Source: Thermothelomyces thermophilus ATCC 42464 (Eukaryota; Ascomycota; Sordariomycetes; Sordariales; Chaetomiaceae). Taken from it: a DNA stretch of 64,000 bases. The stretch covers positions 3,596,001-3,660,000 of the forward strand of contig NC_016474.1 of NCBI RefSeq assembly GCF_000226095.1. Direction: 5' to 3'. Made by a program: the position numbers and the translations under genes. The notes below the pieces were generated by a model. It did not search any database. It had not been told where the DNA came from and saw only the letters and a list, made by a program, of their open reading frames with translations. Shown here in pieces: positions 10,785-22,582 of the stretch (its first letter is position 1; each line of letters opens with the position of its first letter).

Positions 10785-12925
10785 CTACACGTCAATCTTC
10801 TCTACCTCTGCCTTGGCTTCCTCCCACGTCTCTTTGTTCTTCTTCGCCCACTCAATCTGGCTTTTTGCATACGCAAGCTGTGCCTCTCCATTAGCGACTG
10901 TTGATCTGCTAGATTTTGAAAGCGCAGCTTACCATATATCGCTTCAAGTCTTCCTCCTTCTCTCGCTGGAACCTCTTGAGATCCTTAAGGATGCTCGCGC
11001 TCGCGTCCTTGACGTCTTGCGCCGATGCCACCTGTGCCTGCTCGAGTTGCGCAATAGACTCCCGAGTCCTTGTGATGGTATCGCGCCGCGTCTTCTCGGG
11101 ATCCGCGTCGACCACCCCCTGGACGGCGTGACGAAGGGGCCCAAAGATCCTGTTGGTGATCGAAGTAGCGCTTGGTGCCTTCCTATGGCTCGGGGCTGGG
11201 GGAGCCCGCTCCGGCGTCCCGATGTTCGCCGAGGGCGCATTCGATATGTCACCGTGCGTGGGAGGGAAGTCGGAGTCGATCGACGCGGTGTCCTCGTTAC
11301 TGCCATCGCGGCGATGTGTGTGTGCTTCCCTCATGCTCGCCGACCTGCGCGGAGGCTGGATCTGCCCGCTGCCGCTGAGATATTGCTCGATCCTCCTTGC
11401 TTCGGCCTCGCTCCGCTCCAGTTGGTCAAGCAATGCCCTTTTCTTGTTCAGCTCGTCCGTAGTCATGTCTTGCTGCACCCGCTTCAAGACCCGGTACCGC
11501 AGGACACTCCTGACTACGCCGGCAAACTGTGCATTTTCCCGCATGGGTTCGGCGAAGCTGGCGCCCAGGGAACTTGAGAGTTCCTCGGTTGCGATGTACG
11601 AAGAATCGGCAGCCTGTCCTATCCTTTCGATGGCAGTCGAGAGCGATTGGGTCGGCTCGGAAAGGGCAAATGCATTGTACCTCGCTCCCAACTCGGAAAG
11701 GTCGGAAGCCAAGGAAGACAGATGGCTCAATGTTCGCCGGTTGACCTTCTCCATCGACCCCATGAGTAATGATTCCAGCTCCCTAATGGAAGTCTCGAAG
11801 GCGGTGAAGTAAGGGTCCAGCTCATGTTCGCTCAGATTGCTGCTGTCCGGCGGGAAACGAGCAAACACCTGCGCTCCTGCTGTGCTTTCTGGCGGCGGCG
11901 GCGCCGGGACCGATTTGAGCTTTGCCGAGTTGGCAGGCACGGGAAGAAACTCGTGACCAGGGGTCGGATTGGCCGGGTCAAGAGGAGGCGCCTTCATGAT
12001 GGATTTAGGGATAGACGCCACCGGGTGAGAGTGCAGGACCTCGTTCTTCCCCACTTGTCAGTCCGGCGCCCTTTGTTGGCAGCGCTTGAGTTATACTACG
12101 ACTTACCCAGCTTGAGTTGGGGTCCAGAAACCGCCACCAAACGCCATCCGTGCGGACTTGCTCCATCCTCCGGCATCGGTTCAAAAAGACTGCCAGCATG
12201 CGCTTACGGAGATCGATTATTTGCTGGTCCTGCTTTGCGTTGGTGGGATTGGCGGCGTAGTCAGCCATGGTATGTTTCTCGGGGATTGGGGGGATGATAA
12301 GCGTCGGGTGCAGCCTCGTCAGCGCATCACGGAGGGATGCAAACTCTGAGTATCGCCGGCGCACTATAAGCTCCTAGTGACATTCTGTCAGCGCTATGAC
12401 CGAGAATTGAGAGTGTCGAGATGGCCAGTCTTACTCCAGTTTTGATGGTGTAAACGATAAACCTGCCGCTCTCTGTGCTCTTTCCGGCGTCGGTGATCAA
12501 GATAGGCAGCTCCGGGTTCTCGTAGAGCATCTGCTCCACGCGGCTGTCGTATCCGCCGGGTTTGGTCCGCGGCACAAGCTCACCCCGAGACCGGGCATTC
12601 TCCTCCTCCTCACTCTCGGTATCCGTGGCCTCGCGCTGGGGAGGTTCGTCGCCTGTAAAAGAGGGAGTATTGGGAGCGTCGTAGCGGGGGTCTATTTGTA
12701 CCCAATCGAGATCAGCGTCGTCCTCAGGGGGTGGTCCCAAGGGAATATCCTCGAATGGCGGGTCATCCATGATGTAAAGAGCACGGGTATGGCATGATCA
12801 GAAGCTGCACGAAAGTAAGACTCACAATCATGGGTGATCGGAGAGGACGGGTTCGCGGAGGAGGCAAAGGAGTCTCTGCGCTCAAAGCTCCCGCCGTAGG
12901 GGTTATTGTCTTCGTCATTCCACAT
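10785..12925 (-). CDS. snx41: Sorting nexin (Snx41-type, PX-BAR)
   Basis: Endosomal PX-BAR protein expected to act in retrieval of cargo to the Golgi, with Snx4-family partners. Supported exons: about 12770-12435, 12373-12107, 12045-10933 and 10883-10785. These joins give a PX domain with TIKTGELIVRRRYSEF (phosphoinositide-binding RRRYSEF) and PPIPEKH, then WNEVLHSHPVASIP, then a long helical BAR region ending AEVEKIDV. The N-terminus is uncertain. An ATG at 12925 starts MWNDEDNNPYGGSFERRDSF, which looks like the conserved Snx41 start, and a GTGAGT follows at its end. No AG between there and DDPPFEDIPL restores the frame with that donor. Either the start is the ATG at 12770, or the first junction is non-standard or carries a sequence error. 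Snx41 rather than Atg20 is inferred from the N-terminus. Confidence 0.87.
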
Positions 12926-14298
12926 GATGCCGAGCTTCTAGCAGTGCTTGTGACAAATATGCGCTGTAATTCTGCCTGCAGCTGTAGGTGGGATGAAAGC
13001 AGGAGACGCTAGTACGGCGATTGACGACAAACACAGCTTCGCGCGTCGGTGCTTCGCGGGCGCACGGAGGACGGTGACGACCGGAACTTGGCGAAAGGAA
13101 CCAGTGATGGCGGGGTTAAGCGGGCGGTCGGGCCGTTGTTTCTGGCAGTAAGCGCCGTCTCTGTAAGTGGCGCGTGAGGTAATCGCTCAGGAGTTCTTTC
13201 TCTTGTGTCTGCGCATTTGCATGGTAGGTTGAGAACAAGCAGGTCTTATCCGTAGATGATGCGGTTGATTCGCCGCTTCGCTTGGGGGTTGTTGCTGCTG
13301 GAGGAGTGGGCCGGAGCTGTGAGATGCGAGGCGAGGCACAGCCTGCCAAGAGGATGACGACGGTTGTCCGCTTGCGACCATACAGCGCGTTACTGGATCA
13401 GGCAGTCCAACCCCACATTGTGCGAGAAGCGGGTGGGGTGCTCTCGTTACAAGGGGACCTCACTGTGTGGTCTAGGGTAGCTACCGTGTAGGACTCCACT
13501 AGTGTAAGGTGGCCTCAGCTCGCGCCTGCCTTTTAATAGTTAAACAATACCCAAGAGACTGCTCATCGTTTCCATTGTTGTTCTGTTTGTCCTTTCACCA
13601 GTCCTATTCAACTCAAGGACGCCCTGCAAGACCAGCAATAATTCCCTACAGTCGACCTGGCACTCGGTTCCATGGAGTGAGAGAGACGGTCTAGTTACGC
13701 AGGTAGGTAGCTATTATGGTTGATAATGATGTCATTCCCCTGTTCAGCTCGGCGACGGTTCCTGAGTGGATCATCAATTCAACTCGCGCCCGAAGTTAGA
13801 GATTGTTTATACATTCTCTGCTTTCGTTATTGGCATACCCGTGTGCAATGGTCCAACAAGGCTTATTAATGTGAGCGGCACAAAGCACAAAGACGCACTC
13901 ATATACTGACTTTGGTGTCTGCCATGAACACAGGTGCAGACCACCTTCCCAGTCCTGCAGTTTCGCATCGAACTGCTGCTCTGTCGCGGTAACTAAAGAT
14001 AAACCTCGGCTGTCCCACGTCAATCTGCACGAGAACAACCTGTGGTACCGTGCCATTGGGAAGGCATCTTTGAACACGGATGTCTTGTATTCCGTACAAG
14101 TACGCAAACAGGCCAAGCTCGGCGCACCACCAGCCTCATTGGGGCCGTAAATCCCCGATCCACCAGAATGGGTCAAACCCATTGACTCTTACCGAGTATT
14201 TAGACTGCTACGCCGTCGAAGCCCAGAGCATCGTACGTCTGCCCTAGGCCAGCCAAAGCCAGATTGAAATTGCTAGACTATCCCCGCGCTTTCCTATG
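12926..14298. other. Intergenic region
   Basis: No gene can be supported. A 128-residue minus-strand reading frame at 13796-14182 has no recognisable domain. The SNX41 promoter should lie at the left end. Confidence 0.45.
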
Positions 14299-14527
14299 CC
14301 TCTCTCCTCTCTTCCTCTCTCTCTCTCCTCTCTTCCTCTCTCTCTCTCCTCTCTTCCTCTCTCTCTCTCCTCTCTTCCTCTCTCTCTCTCCTCTCTTCCT
14401 CTCTCTCTCTCCTCTCTTCCTCTCTCTCTCTCCTCTCTTCCTCTCTCTCTCTCTCTCTCTCCTCCTCTCTCTCTCTCTCTCTCTCCTCCTCTCTCTCTCT
14501 CTCTCCTCCTCTCTCTCCCTCTCCCTC
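14299..14527. repeat. CT-rich minisatellite, 21-bp period
   Basis: About seven copies of a 21-bp unit of the form CTCTCTCTCTCCTCTCTTCCT, followed by CT dinucleotide runs broken by CCTCCT. The period is a multiple of three, so both strands stay open for more than 100 codons, but the peptides are pure Ser/Leu/Pro or Arg/Glu repeats and are not taken as genes. It lies within 25-250 bp downstream of the stop of the minus-strand membrane-protein gene, probably in its 3' UTR. There it would be a long GA tract in the RNA. Confidence 0.95.
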
Positions 14528-14549
14528 TGCCCGCTTTAGCACTCCACGA

Positions 14550-16227
14550 TCAGTCCCCTCCACGCAAAATCCGCCGCATCTGGTCAAACGCCCCCGTGAC
14601 TCGGCCAGTAAGTCCGGCGGACTGCTCCCTCCGGTGCCGGATATGAACGCCTCGCTGCCCACCCCTATCGCCGCGACTGGTGCCTCGAGACTGGTGAAGT
14701 CGAGAGCTGGGAGAGCGGATCCGTGAAGGCTCGGAGCGACGCGAGGTCGAAGAGCCTCTCACATCATCGGAGCCGCTGGCAAGCGTGAAGGACACGCGCG
14801 GTCGGCGGCGTTCAGGGCTCGGGTACTGAATGTCCGAGCTAGGAGGGCGCCGTCTGGGACCGGAGCGCGATGAGGCCCGTCGATTAAGCAGGTCGGAGAG
14901 AGGTGTGGAGTCTGAAGGCCAGACGCGGGTGCCTCGGGCTTTGCAGGGATGATGGCGGCGGCTCTCCGAATCAGACGTTGCTGCGCCGCTGTGATTACGG
15001 TGGCCTTTTCCGAAGGGCCGCTGATTGTCAAAGACGGCTTCCACGCTCGTGTTGATGTAGCTGGAGGCGTAGCTGAGCTCGGATGGAGATAGCGACTCGC
15101 GACGACGGTGGTTCATCCCTGTGTTCTTGCGGAGGCTCTGCGAACGATAGCAGGCCTGGTCGTCCCGTGCCGGGGGATGCGACGTTCTCGGGCGCGCGCG
15201 CCTTGAATTGCCGTCTCCATGCTCGCGTTTCCGCGGTGAAACCGAAGGCGCGGGAGGAGAGGGTGATCTCGACGGACCGGTCGTTGACGACCAATCGGAC
15301 AGAGTTCTGGCATGGCCGTGTATGGGAGATCGATCTCCAAGCGAGAACCATCGTCGCCATTGACTTCGTGGTTCAGCAGCCGGAGAGGTCATGGGCTTGA
15401 TTCCGGTAGCATCTCTCAAGGGTGCCGAGGATGTGGTTGGCGGAGGTGGTGCACTCACGGGCCGTGGAGCCGCCGCTCCCGGCAAGCTGGGGTGCTGAGT
15501 TAGTTGGCTTTGCCCCGGGACGTGTTGTGGTGCGGAGCATCCGGCGTATGACTGCGGCGGCAGCGGCGCGTTCGGTACCCAAGAATAACCTGTGGTATCA
15601 ACACCAATGTGCCCTGAAGGGGGAGGATCATGGGGCAGACCCGGCTGCAGAAGAACATTGGGACAACCGAGCTGCGGCTGAAGAGGGAACGATGAAGGCG
15701 CGGGTGTAGTCCAAATGATTGGAGGAGGAGGCGGCGGCGGCGGCACCAAATGAATATCTGGGGCGCTGGCCGATTCTAGCTGCCCAGGTATTTTGTTGGT
15801 GCTGTTATCCTCGCCTTGTGTCGGCTTGTTCCCCTCCTTTCTGACTTTTGGTGACTGAATATCTGACCGACTAGCTTCCGGTCCGTTCGGTGGCCTTTGG
15901 CCGCGGTAGATGGTGATTGAAACTCTGTTGGGATCTCGTCTTGTCACTTTCCAGTAGCCGCCAACCGTGGTTTCAGCATCGCTGCGATTGGCACGGTTGG
16001 GCTTGAACTTGAGTCGCCAGTACATGTATCCCATCGTCAGCGCAAACACGACAATAACCAGAATAATGCCAAATTGTGCGGCATCGCCGAGACAGTCCCA
16101 GCCCGAACTGGAGCATGAGTTAGCCACGCCTGTCTTGCTTCAGCAGTCGAGTGCATTGCTGTTACCAGTTGTCGGCTCTCCCTCGACGGACGAGCGGTGA
16201 AGTTCTAGCATAGGCTAAGGGTGCCAT
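14550..16227 (-). CDS. Single-pass membrane protein with Pro/Arg/Ser-rich tail, hypothetical
   Basis: Unrecognised protein of about 539 residues. Proposed exons: 16227-16166 and 16107-14550, with a 58-nt intron that has a GGCTAAC branch site. The join gives MAPLAYARTSPLVRRGRADN followed by CSGWDCLGDAAQ. A hydrophobic helix follows at about residues 31-50 (FGIILVIVVFALTMGYMYW), then basic residues (RLKFKPNRANR), suggesting N-out/C-in topology. The remaining ~480 residues are low complexity: a proline block with PPPPPPPP, then many Arg/Ser/Pro stretches such as RSPSPPAPSVSPRKRE. Two or three Cys lie just before the membrane segment. No enzymatic domain is visible. It could be a signalling or wall-sensor-like protein, but nothing in the sequence proves this. 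Confidence 0.72.
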
Positions 16228-17615
16228 TGTCAAATAGTGCAACGGGATGCGGCCGATCCAGATGAGTAGAAGACCGAAACTCGATGCCGAGAGCATGGAA
16301 TGTTGATCAAACAGGAAGGAAGGCGGACTTTGCTGATTTCAGTCATGTCCGCTTCCACCTTGTTTGCGATACCAACAACAAGCACGAGGACCCCCAGCGT
16401 TGCTTTGGGAGAAGGGCCGTGGGATTCCGGTATCGAGACTGCTGTGAATTTGTGCCTACCTTAGCAGCCGCCTGAAGTAGGTAGGTAGGTAGGTAGCAAC
16501 AAAGACACTGTAGCCATCGTATCTGAATTGGAACAGTGCGAATTCTTCCTCTGCTACAATCCGGAGATGTCCAGGAACTCGGGTATAATAATAGACAATC
16601 CTGAAGTGAACCAAGGGCATATTACGGCTGCCACCGAGTTGTTGCTGTCTGGTTGCATGTAATTCAACTTTCGTCAACGATGCACGGCAACCACTGCGCA
16701 GTCCACGCTCGTGCCACCCTGGATCACAAGTAGTATTTCTCCTGGAAGAATAAAAAGAAAAATGAAGTGAGTTAACTAATTTCTCTTGTTGTATCCAAAG
16801 CCAACCTGTTTCAAGTCACGGTTGCCTCAAAAGGCTACAAGAGCAAGCGAGGAAAAGACGGTAGAAGTAAAGAGGTGTGTGCTATATTGCGACCTCCTGG
16901 CATGGTGTGCACTGAATTCGGGTATGGTAGTCTTCTTTTCTTGGAGAGCAGGGGCCAAGTTCAACCCAGGATTCCAACACATTATGCATAGCGCATGTTG
17001 TGTGATCTAAGTGCAGATAACCCGGGTTGTCACTTGGTGAGGGTAATGCCTGGGAAAGGAAACCGCAGCCTTGTTGTTCAGTGGTTCTGGCAATTGCCCA
17101 ATCAGAGGGATCTACTCCGTAGTTATGGGAGCATGGGCGGCGCGAAGGTCGAATTTCTTTGCGGGACCCACAGCTGCAGCCATTCAGCCTCAATCGCCGC
17201 TACATTCACGCAACCAAAGTGGACTCCGACGGCCGCGCAGCAATAGCGAACAATAGTTAGTAGGCACAGCGGCCGACGCGACGATAGTTCACACGACCTC
17301 GCTGTGTGAACTTTCATCTCGCCAGCACCGCGACTTCATCATTCGCCATGCGGTGCTAGCATTTTGGAACCCAAAACCTGCAACACCGACCGTTGCTTCG
17401 AGTTTCCAATGCGAACGCCGACTTCCTTTCTCGACAGACCCGACGAAACTGACCGTTTGCTGACTGCCGTGTCTCATCGCCGCTCCGAACACACCGAGGT
17501 AGCGGGGAGCCCGAAACGGGACGGCCGCTGATTCGTTTCCTCCTCCTCCTCCTCCTCCTCCTCCCCGACACTTGATCCGCGATACCGCGCTCGAGACGCG
17601 TCGACCCTTGCCACG
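16228..17615. other. Intergenic region with divergent promoters
   Basis: Lies between the membrane-protein gene and CTR9. It contains a short TAGG tetranucleotide repeat at about 16478-16496 and a TACTCCGTA motif near 17112. No gene is seen. Confidence 0.45.
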
Positions 17616-20600
17616 ATGGCTTCCACCTTGTCCAGCAGCCAAGTAAACGGCCCGGATGGGCCTGCGAAAGGCGTCAACGGGCTCGCCGCCCGCGCTCCCA
17701 AGAGCAAGCGCTTTTCGGATATCCCGCAGACCATCGACATTCCCATGCAAGACGATGTCGAAGTCGAGATCGACCTCCAAGTGCTGCCCGACGACCCGAC
17801 TGAGCTCTGCTCCGTCTTCGAGAACGAGCAGTCTCCCAGGATATACTGGATGACGGTGGCCCTGGCATACGCAAAGCAGAATAAGATTGACTTTGCTATT
17901 GAGATGCTCCTTCGCGGGGCCAATGTTCTGCAGGGCAACCAGCGCGAGAAGCTCGGGATCATCACCTGCATCTGCTGGCTGTACCTGTGGAAGAGCAGGG
18001 AGGCCCCGCGGGTAGCCCCCGACGGCGTTCCGGCTTCCGAGGCAAAGACGAAGGAGTACTACCTCCAGCTGGCCACCCAGAGCCTGAACGACGCGTCGCG
18101 CATCAACCCAGCTTTTCCGCCGCTGTTCTTGGCCCGCGGCGTCCTGATCCTCCTGAAGGCGTCTCTCCAGCCGTCGTCCAAGGCCCCAGGGGCAGTCGAT
18201 TCGAACAAGGCAGAGCAGCTGCGCAACGCTCTGAAGTCGTTTGAAGAAGCCATCCGCGTCTCTCAGGGGAGGAATATGCTGGCTGTCATGGGCAAGGCGC
18301 GCGCGCTCTTCTCCCTCGGCAGATACCCGGAATCGCTGGCGGCCTACCAAGACGTTGTCGCCAAGATGCCAGACATGGTCGACCCAGACCCGCGCATCGG
18401 CATTGGTTGCTGCTTTTGGCAGCTGGGCTTCAAGGACGACGCCAAGATCGCCTGGGAACGCTGCCTCGAGATCAACCCGGACTCCAAGCACGCTAACATC
18501 CTACTCGGTCTCTACTATCTCGACGCCAGTGGCCATGTCCCCACCAACAGCCCCGAGTTCATCCGGCTGTACAAGAAGGCCATGACCGAATACACACAAA
18601 AGTCCTTCAAGCTCGACAAGAACCTGCCCCTCACCTGCGCCACCTTTGCTGGCTACTTCCTGTCTCGGAAGCAGTTTGGAAACGTCGACGCCCTCGCGCA
18701 CAAGGCCATTCAATACACGGACGTCAACGCCATCGCCAGTGATGGCTGGTATCTCCTTGCCCGAAAGGAGCACTACGATGGGAATCTAGAGCGCGCCAGC
18801 GACTATTACCGCCGTGCTGACGATGCCAGGGGTGGCGCTGAGCGCGGGTATCTGCCGGCCAAGTTTGGCGCGGCACAGCTTTCGGTGCTCAAGAATGACC
18901 TCGGGGAGGCCAAGCTTCGACTGGAGAAGATGATCCAGCACTCCAAGAACTACGAAGCCATGATCCTGCTCGGTACTCTGTATGCGGAGGAGGTGTTCGC
19001 CAACCAGTCCGCCGCGGTCAAGGAAGACAAGAGCGCAGAGGCGAAAAAGGCCATCAGCCTCCTCGAAGGCGTCCGCTCCGCTTGGAAGGACCCCAAGAGG
19101 AATCTCTCCCCAGACGCGGCCGTCCTGCTCAACCTCGCGCGGCTGTACGAGAGCGAGAGCCCGGACAAGGCGCTTCAGTGCCTCCAACAAGTCGAGCAGC
19201 TGGAGATCGACCAGATTCCCCAGTCGGAGTACCCCCCGGACGCAGAGGACGAGGCGGCAGCCCGCGCCGCTATACGCAAGCTCCTGCCACCGCAGCTTCT
19301 CAACAACATTGGCTGTTTCTACTCCCAGGAGGGCAAGCACCGTCTTGCTACCGAGTTCTTCCAGGCTGCTCTTGACTCGTGCGCCCGCATCAGCCAGACG
19401 GAGAACGACTTGGACATCGATGCCCTCCTGACGACCATTCCGTTCAATCTCGGCCGGAGCTACGAGTACGAAGGGGATATTGACAAGGCGATTGAGACGT
19501 ACGAGCAACTCCTGAGCCGTCACAGCGACTACACGGATGCGCGGACGAGGTTGGCCTACATCAAACTGCGCAGGAACCCCAACAAGGAGGGTCCGGATGC
19601 CGTCGCGAAGCTGTACCAGGAGAATCCGTCTGACCTGGAAGTCCGCGGCCTGTACGGCTGGTTCCTGAGCAAGGTGAACTCCAAGAAGCGGCCGGCGAAC
19701 ATTGCCGAGGATCCCGAGCAGCGACACTACAAGCACACCCTGCAGAGCTACGACAAGCACGATCGCTACGCCCTTGTCGGCATGGGTAACCTTCACCTCA
19801 TGGCCGCCCGCGAGATGCGCCGGGAGACAGAGCAGGACCGGCAAAAGCGGAGCGCTGCGTACAATCGCGCGGTCGAGTTCTTCGACAAGGCGCTGCAGCT
19901 CGACCCGAAGAACGCGTACGCGGCCCAGGGCATCGCGATCGCCCTAGTGGAGGACAGGAAGGACTACAAGAACGCCCTTCAGATCTTCATCAAAGTCCGC
20001 GAGACCATCCAGGACGCGCACGTATACGTCAACATGGGCCATATCTACGCCGAGCTGCGGCAGTTTAGCAAGGCCATCGAGAGCTACGAGATTGCGCTCT
20101 CCAAGGAGGGCAAGGCCAACGATGCCGGCATCATCTCGTGCCTTGGGCGGACCTGGCTCAACAAGGGCAGAGCGGAGCGCAACCTCGACGCCTACAAGAT
20201 GGCGCTCGACCAGGCCAAGAAGGTGAGCAGTTCCCCCTTCTACCTCTCCTCCGACCGCTTCCCGTCGCTAACCCCCCCGCCCGGCAGGCCGTCGCCGTCG
20301 CTCCGGACCAGCTCCACTTCAAGTTCAACGTCGCCTTCGTCCAGATCCAGATCGCCCTCGTGCTGCACTCGATGCGCGAGAGCGAGCGGAACTCGTTTCA
20401 GCTCGAGGAAGCCGCCGAAGGCCTCGAGGAAGCAATCAAGATCCTCGACGAGATCGCGGCGTCCCCGTCGCCGCCCTATCCCAGGCACGACATCGAGCAG
20501 CGCGCCAACATGGCCCGCAACACGCAGCGCAAGCAGCTCGAGCGCGCCCTGGCCAGCCAGCGCGAGTACGAGGCCAAGAACAAGGAGAAGCTGGCGGCCG

Positions 20601-21643
20601 CGCTGGAGCAGCGCCAGGCCGAGCTCCGCCGCCGCGAAGAGGAGCGCCGCAAGGCCGAGGAGGCGGAGCGCGAGCGCCAGGAGAAGATCCGCCGGGAGCG
20701 CGAGGAGATCGCGGCGCGCGACCGCGCCCTGGCCGAGCAGCGGGCCGAGGAGGAGCGCGCGCGCCTCGAGGCCGAGATGACGACCGACAGCGAGACGGGC
20801 GAGAAGGTGAAGCGCAAGAAGAGGACGGCCGGCGGCGGCGGCGGCGGCGGCAGCAGCAGGAGGGAGCGGGATTCGCGCTCGCGCGAGCCCCGCTCCTCGA
20901 CCAAGGGCAGGCGCGGCAGGAGGAAGAAGTCGGCCGGCGAGACGGACGGGGAGGAGTCGGAGGGCGGCGGCGGCGGCGGCGGCGGCGGCGAGAAGGGCAG
21001 CCGCCGGCCGCCCAAGAAGAGGCAGCGGCTGTCGAGCAAGAAGGACAACTCCAAGTACAAGTCCGCCGAGATCGTCGTGGACAGCGACGAGGATGACGAA
21101 GTGGACTACAGGGGCGGCGAGGACGAGGAGGACCCGCTCGAGAGGGCGGAGCGGGCGATCGAGAGGTCCGCCAGGCGCAGCCGCAGCCGCAGCCGCAGCC
21201 GATCCCCCCGCTCCGGCTCGGGTGACTTGGAAGGGGACGATGGGGAGGAGAGCGAGGGTGAGCGGCGGCAGAGGCAGCGTCGTCGGAGGCTATCCGGCGC
21301 TGGCGACGATGAGGAGGAGGAAAAGGATGATGCGGACCGTATGGACGTGGATGAGGATGAGGGGCGCGGGGACAGGAATGAGGCGCCTGTTGCTGGTGGT
21401 GGTGGTGGTGGTGATGACGAGGACGACGAGGATGAAGAAGAGACGGTCACGAGGCGGCCGCAGGCCAAGAGGTCGCGGCGCGGGCGGATTCTCGACGAGA
21501 GCGATGAGGAGGAGCAGGAGGAGGCAGAGGAGGGTGGTGGTGGCGGTGCGGCGGCGGGCGATGCGCCTACGCCTGGCGCGGCCAGTGGCGAAGAGGGTGC
21601 AAAGGCTGATACCAGCATGGTGGACGCGGATGATGACGAGTGA
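17616..21643 (+). CDS. ctr9: Paf1 complex TPR subunit Ctr9
   Basis: Scaffold subunit of the Paf1 complex, which accompanies RNA polymerase II and supports histone H2B ubiquitination and H3K4/K36 methylation. Exons: 17616-20222 and 20288-21643, with a 65-nt intron (GTGAGC...GGCAG). The product has about 1320 residues. The join gives YKMALDQAKKAVAVAPDQLH. Residues ~1-870 are tandem TPR units, including repeats with LNNIGCFYSQEGKHRLATEF and VYVNMGHIYAELRQFSKAIE. A long charged coiled coil follows (EERRKAEEAERERQEKIRRE), then a tail of Gly, RS and acidic runs. The tail is encoded by GGC/GAG-rich simple repeats and makes the protein longer than the yeast form. Start MASTLSSSQVNGPDG is preceded by a CT-rich leader with CTCCTC repeats. 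Confidence 0.95.
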
Positions 21644-21978
21644 GCGGAACGGGGTAAGACAGACGTTAAGTCGGGGCGAGACTGGACCGTGTATTATCAT
21701 TTGACCCGGGGTGTTACAACAGGTCAGGATTTGGCAACTCTTGAAAATTGAGATATGATTGATGCCTTGTGACTGGGCGCGGATTATTTTTTCCCAGCTT
21801 TAAAATGGCATGTCCCCAGGGCATACACATTATAAACAATGCGGCACTAATAATGCCACGAGCTGCTCCTCTCTCCGTTTCCTCTCTCTCCATTCCCTTA
21901 TCGGTTCCTCTCATCTCCCTACTCCCTATTTTCTGACCCGGCTGCTCACTCACAACAGGTACGCAACACCAACCTACT
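21644..21978. other. Convergent 3' spacer
   Basis: Short region between the CTR9 stop and the stop of the minus-strand Fungal_trans_2 gene. It holds the 3' flanks of both; no gene is seen. Confidence 0.5.
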
Positions 21979-22550
21979 CTAACACTCCCTCCTCTCCCGC
22001 AGCACAATCTCCCTCAATAACCCCCGCGCATCCCATCTCTTCCCGTGCCCGTGTCCGTCCCCGTGCCCATCGTGTACGTCCCTCCCGTCCCTCCCGAAAA
22101 CCCAATCAAGCTCAAACAACCTGACCAACGCAAACAACCCCCCTTCACGATCCTCGATCAACGCGTCCACCACCTCCTCCTCGGCGTCGCCCAGCCCGGC
22201 AACCCGAGTCAGACAGTCGCGGAATACGTCTCGCGGGTAGCTATCGTCTCCCCGGCCGGGCCCGCCTGTGGCGATCGACGCGGGCCCACGGCTTTCGTTG
22301 GCGTCGGCTATGCTGGAGACGACGTCGCCTACGAGACAGAGGAAGACCGTCACCGCGGTGAGGGGGTCGGCGGCGGCCGTGCTGCGGGCGCGTGGCGGGG
22401 GCGGTGGTGCCTCGTCGGTCGGGCCGGGTCCGGCAGGCGTGCACGTACGCGATGCTGCTGTTGGCGTCGGCGCTCCTCCTCCTCCTCCTCCTCCTTCTCC
22501 TCCTCTGGTCGGTGCTGGCGGCGGGGGGGGTTCAGGGGCGGTCGTGGTGG

Positions 22551-22582
<32 letters not shown>

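Noticed and set aside
14264-14662. Long frames on both strands over the CT tract
   Set aside because: They exist only because the repeat period is a multiple of three; peptides are pure repeats.
17289-18491. 400-codon minus-strand frame opposite CTR9
   Set aside because: Antisense shadow of the TPR-coding exon caused by codon bias; no family resemblance.
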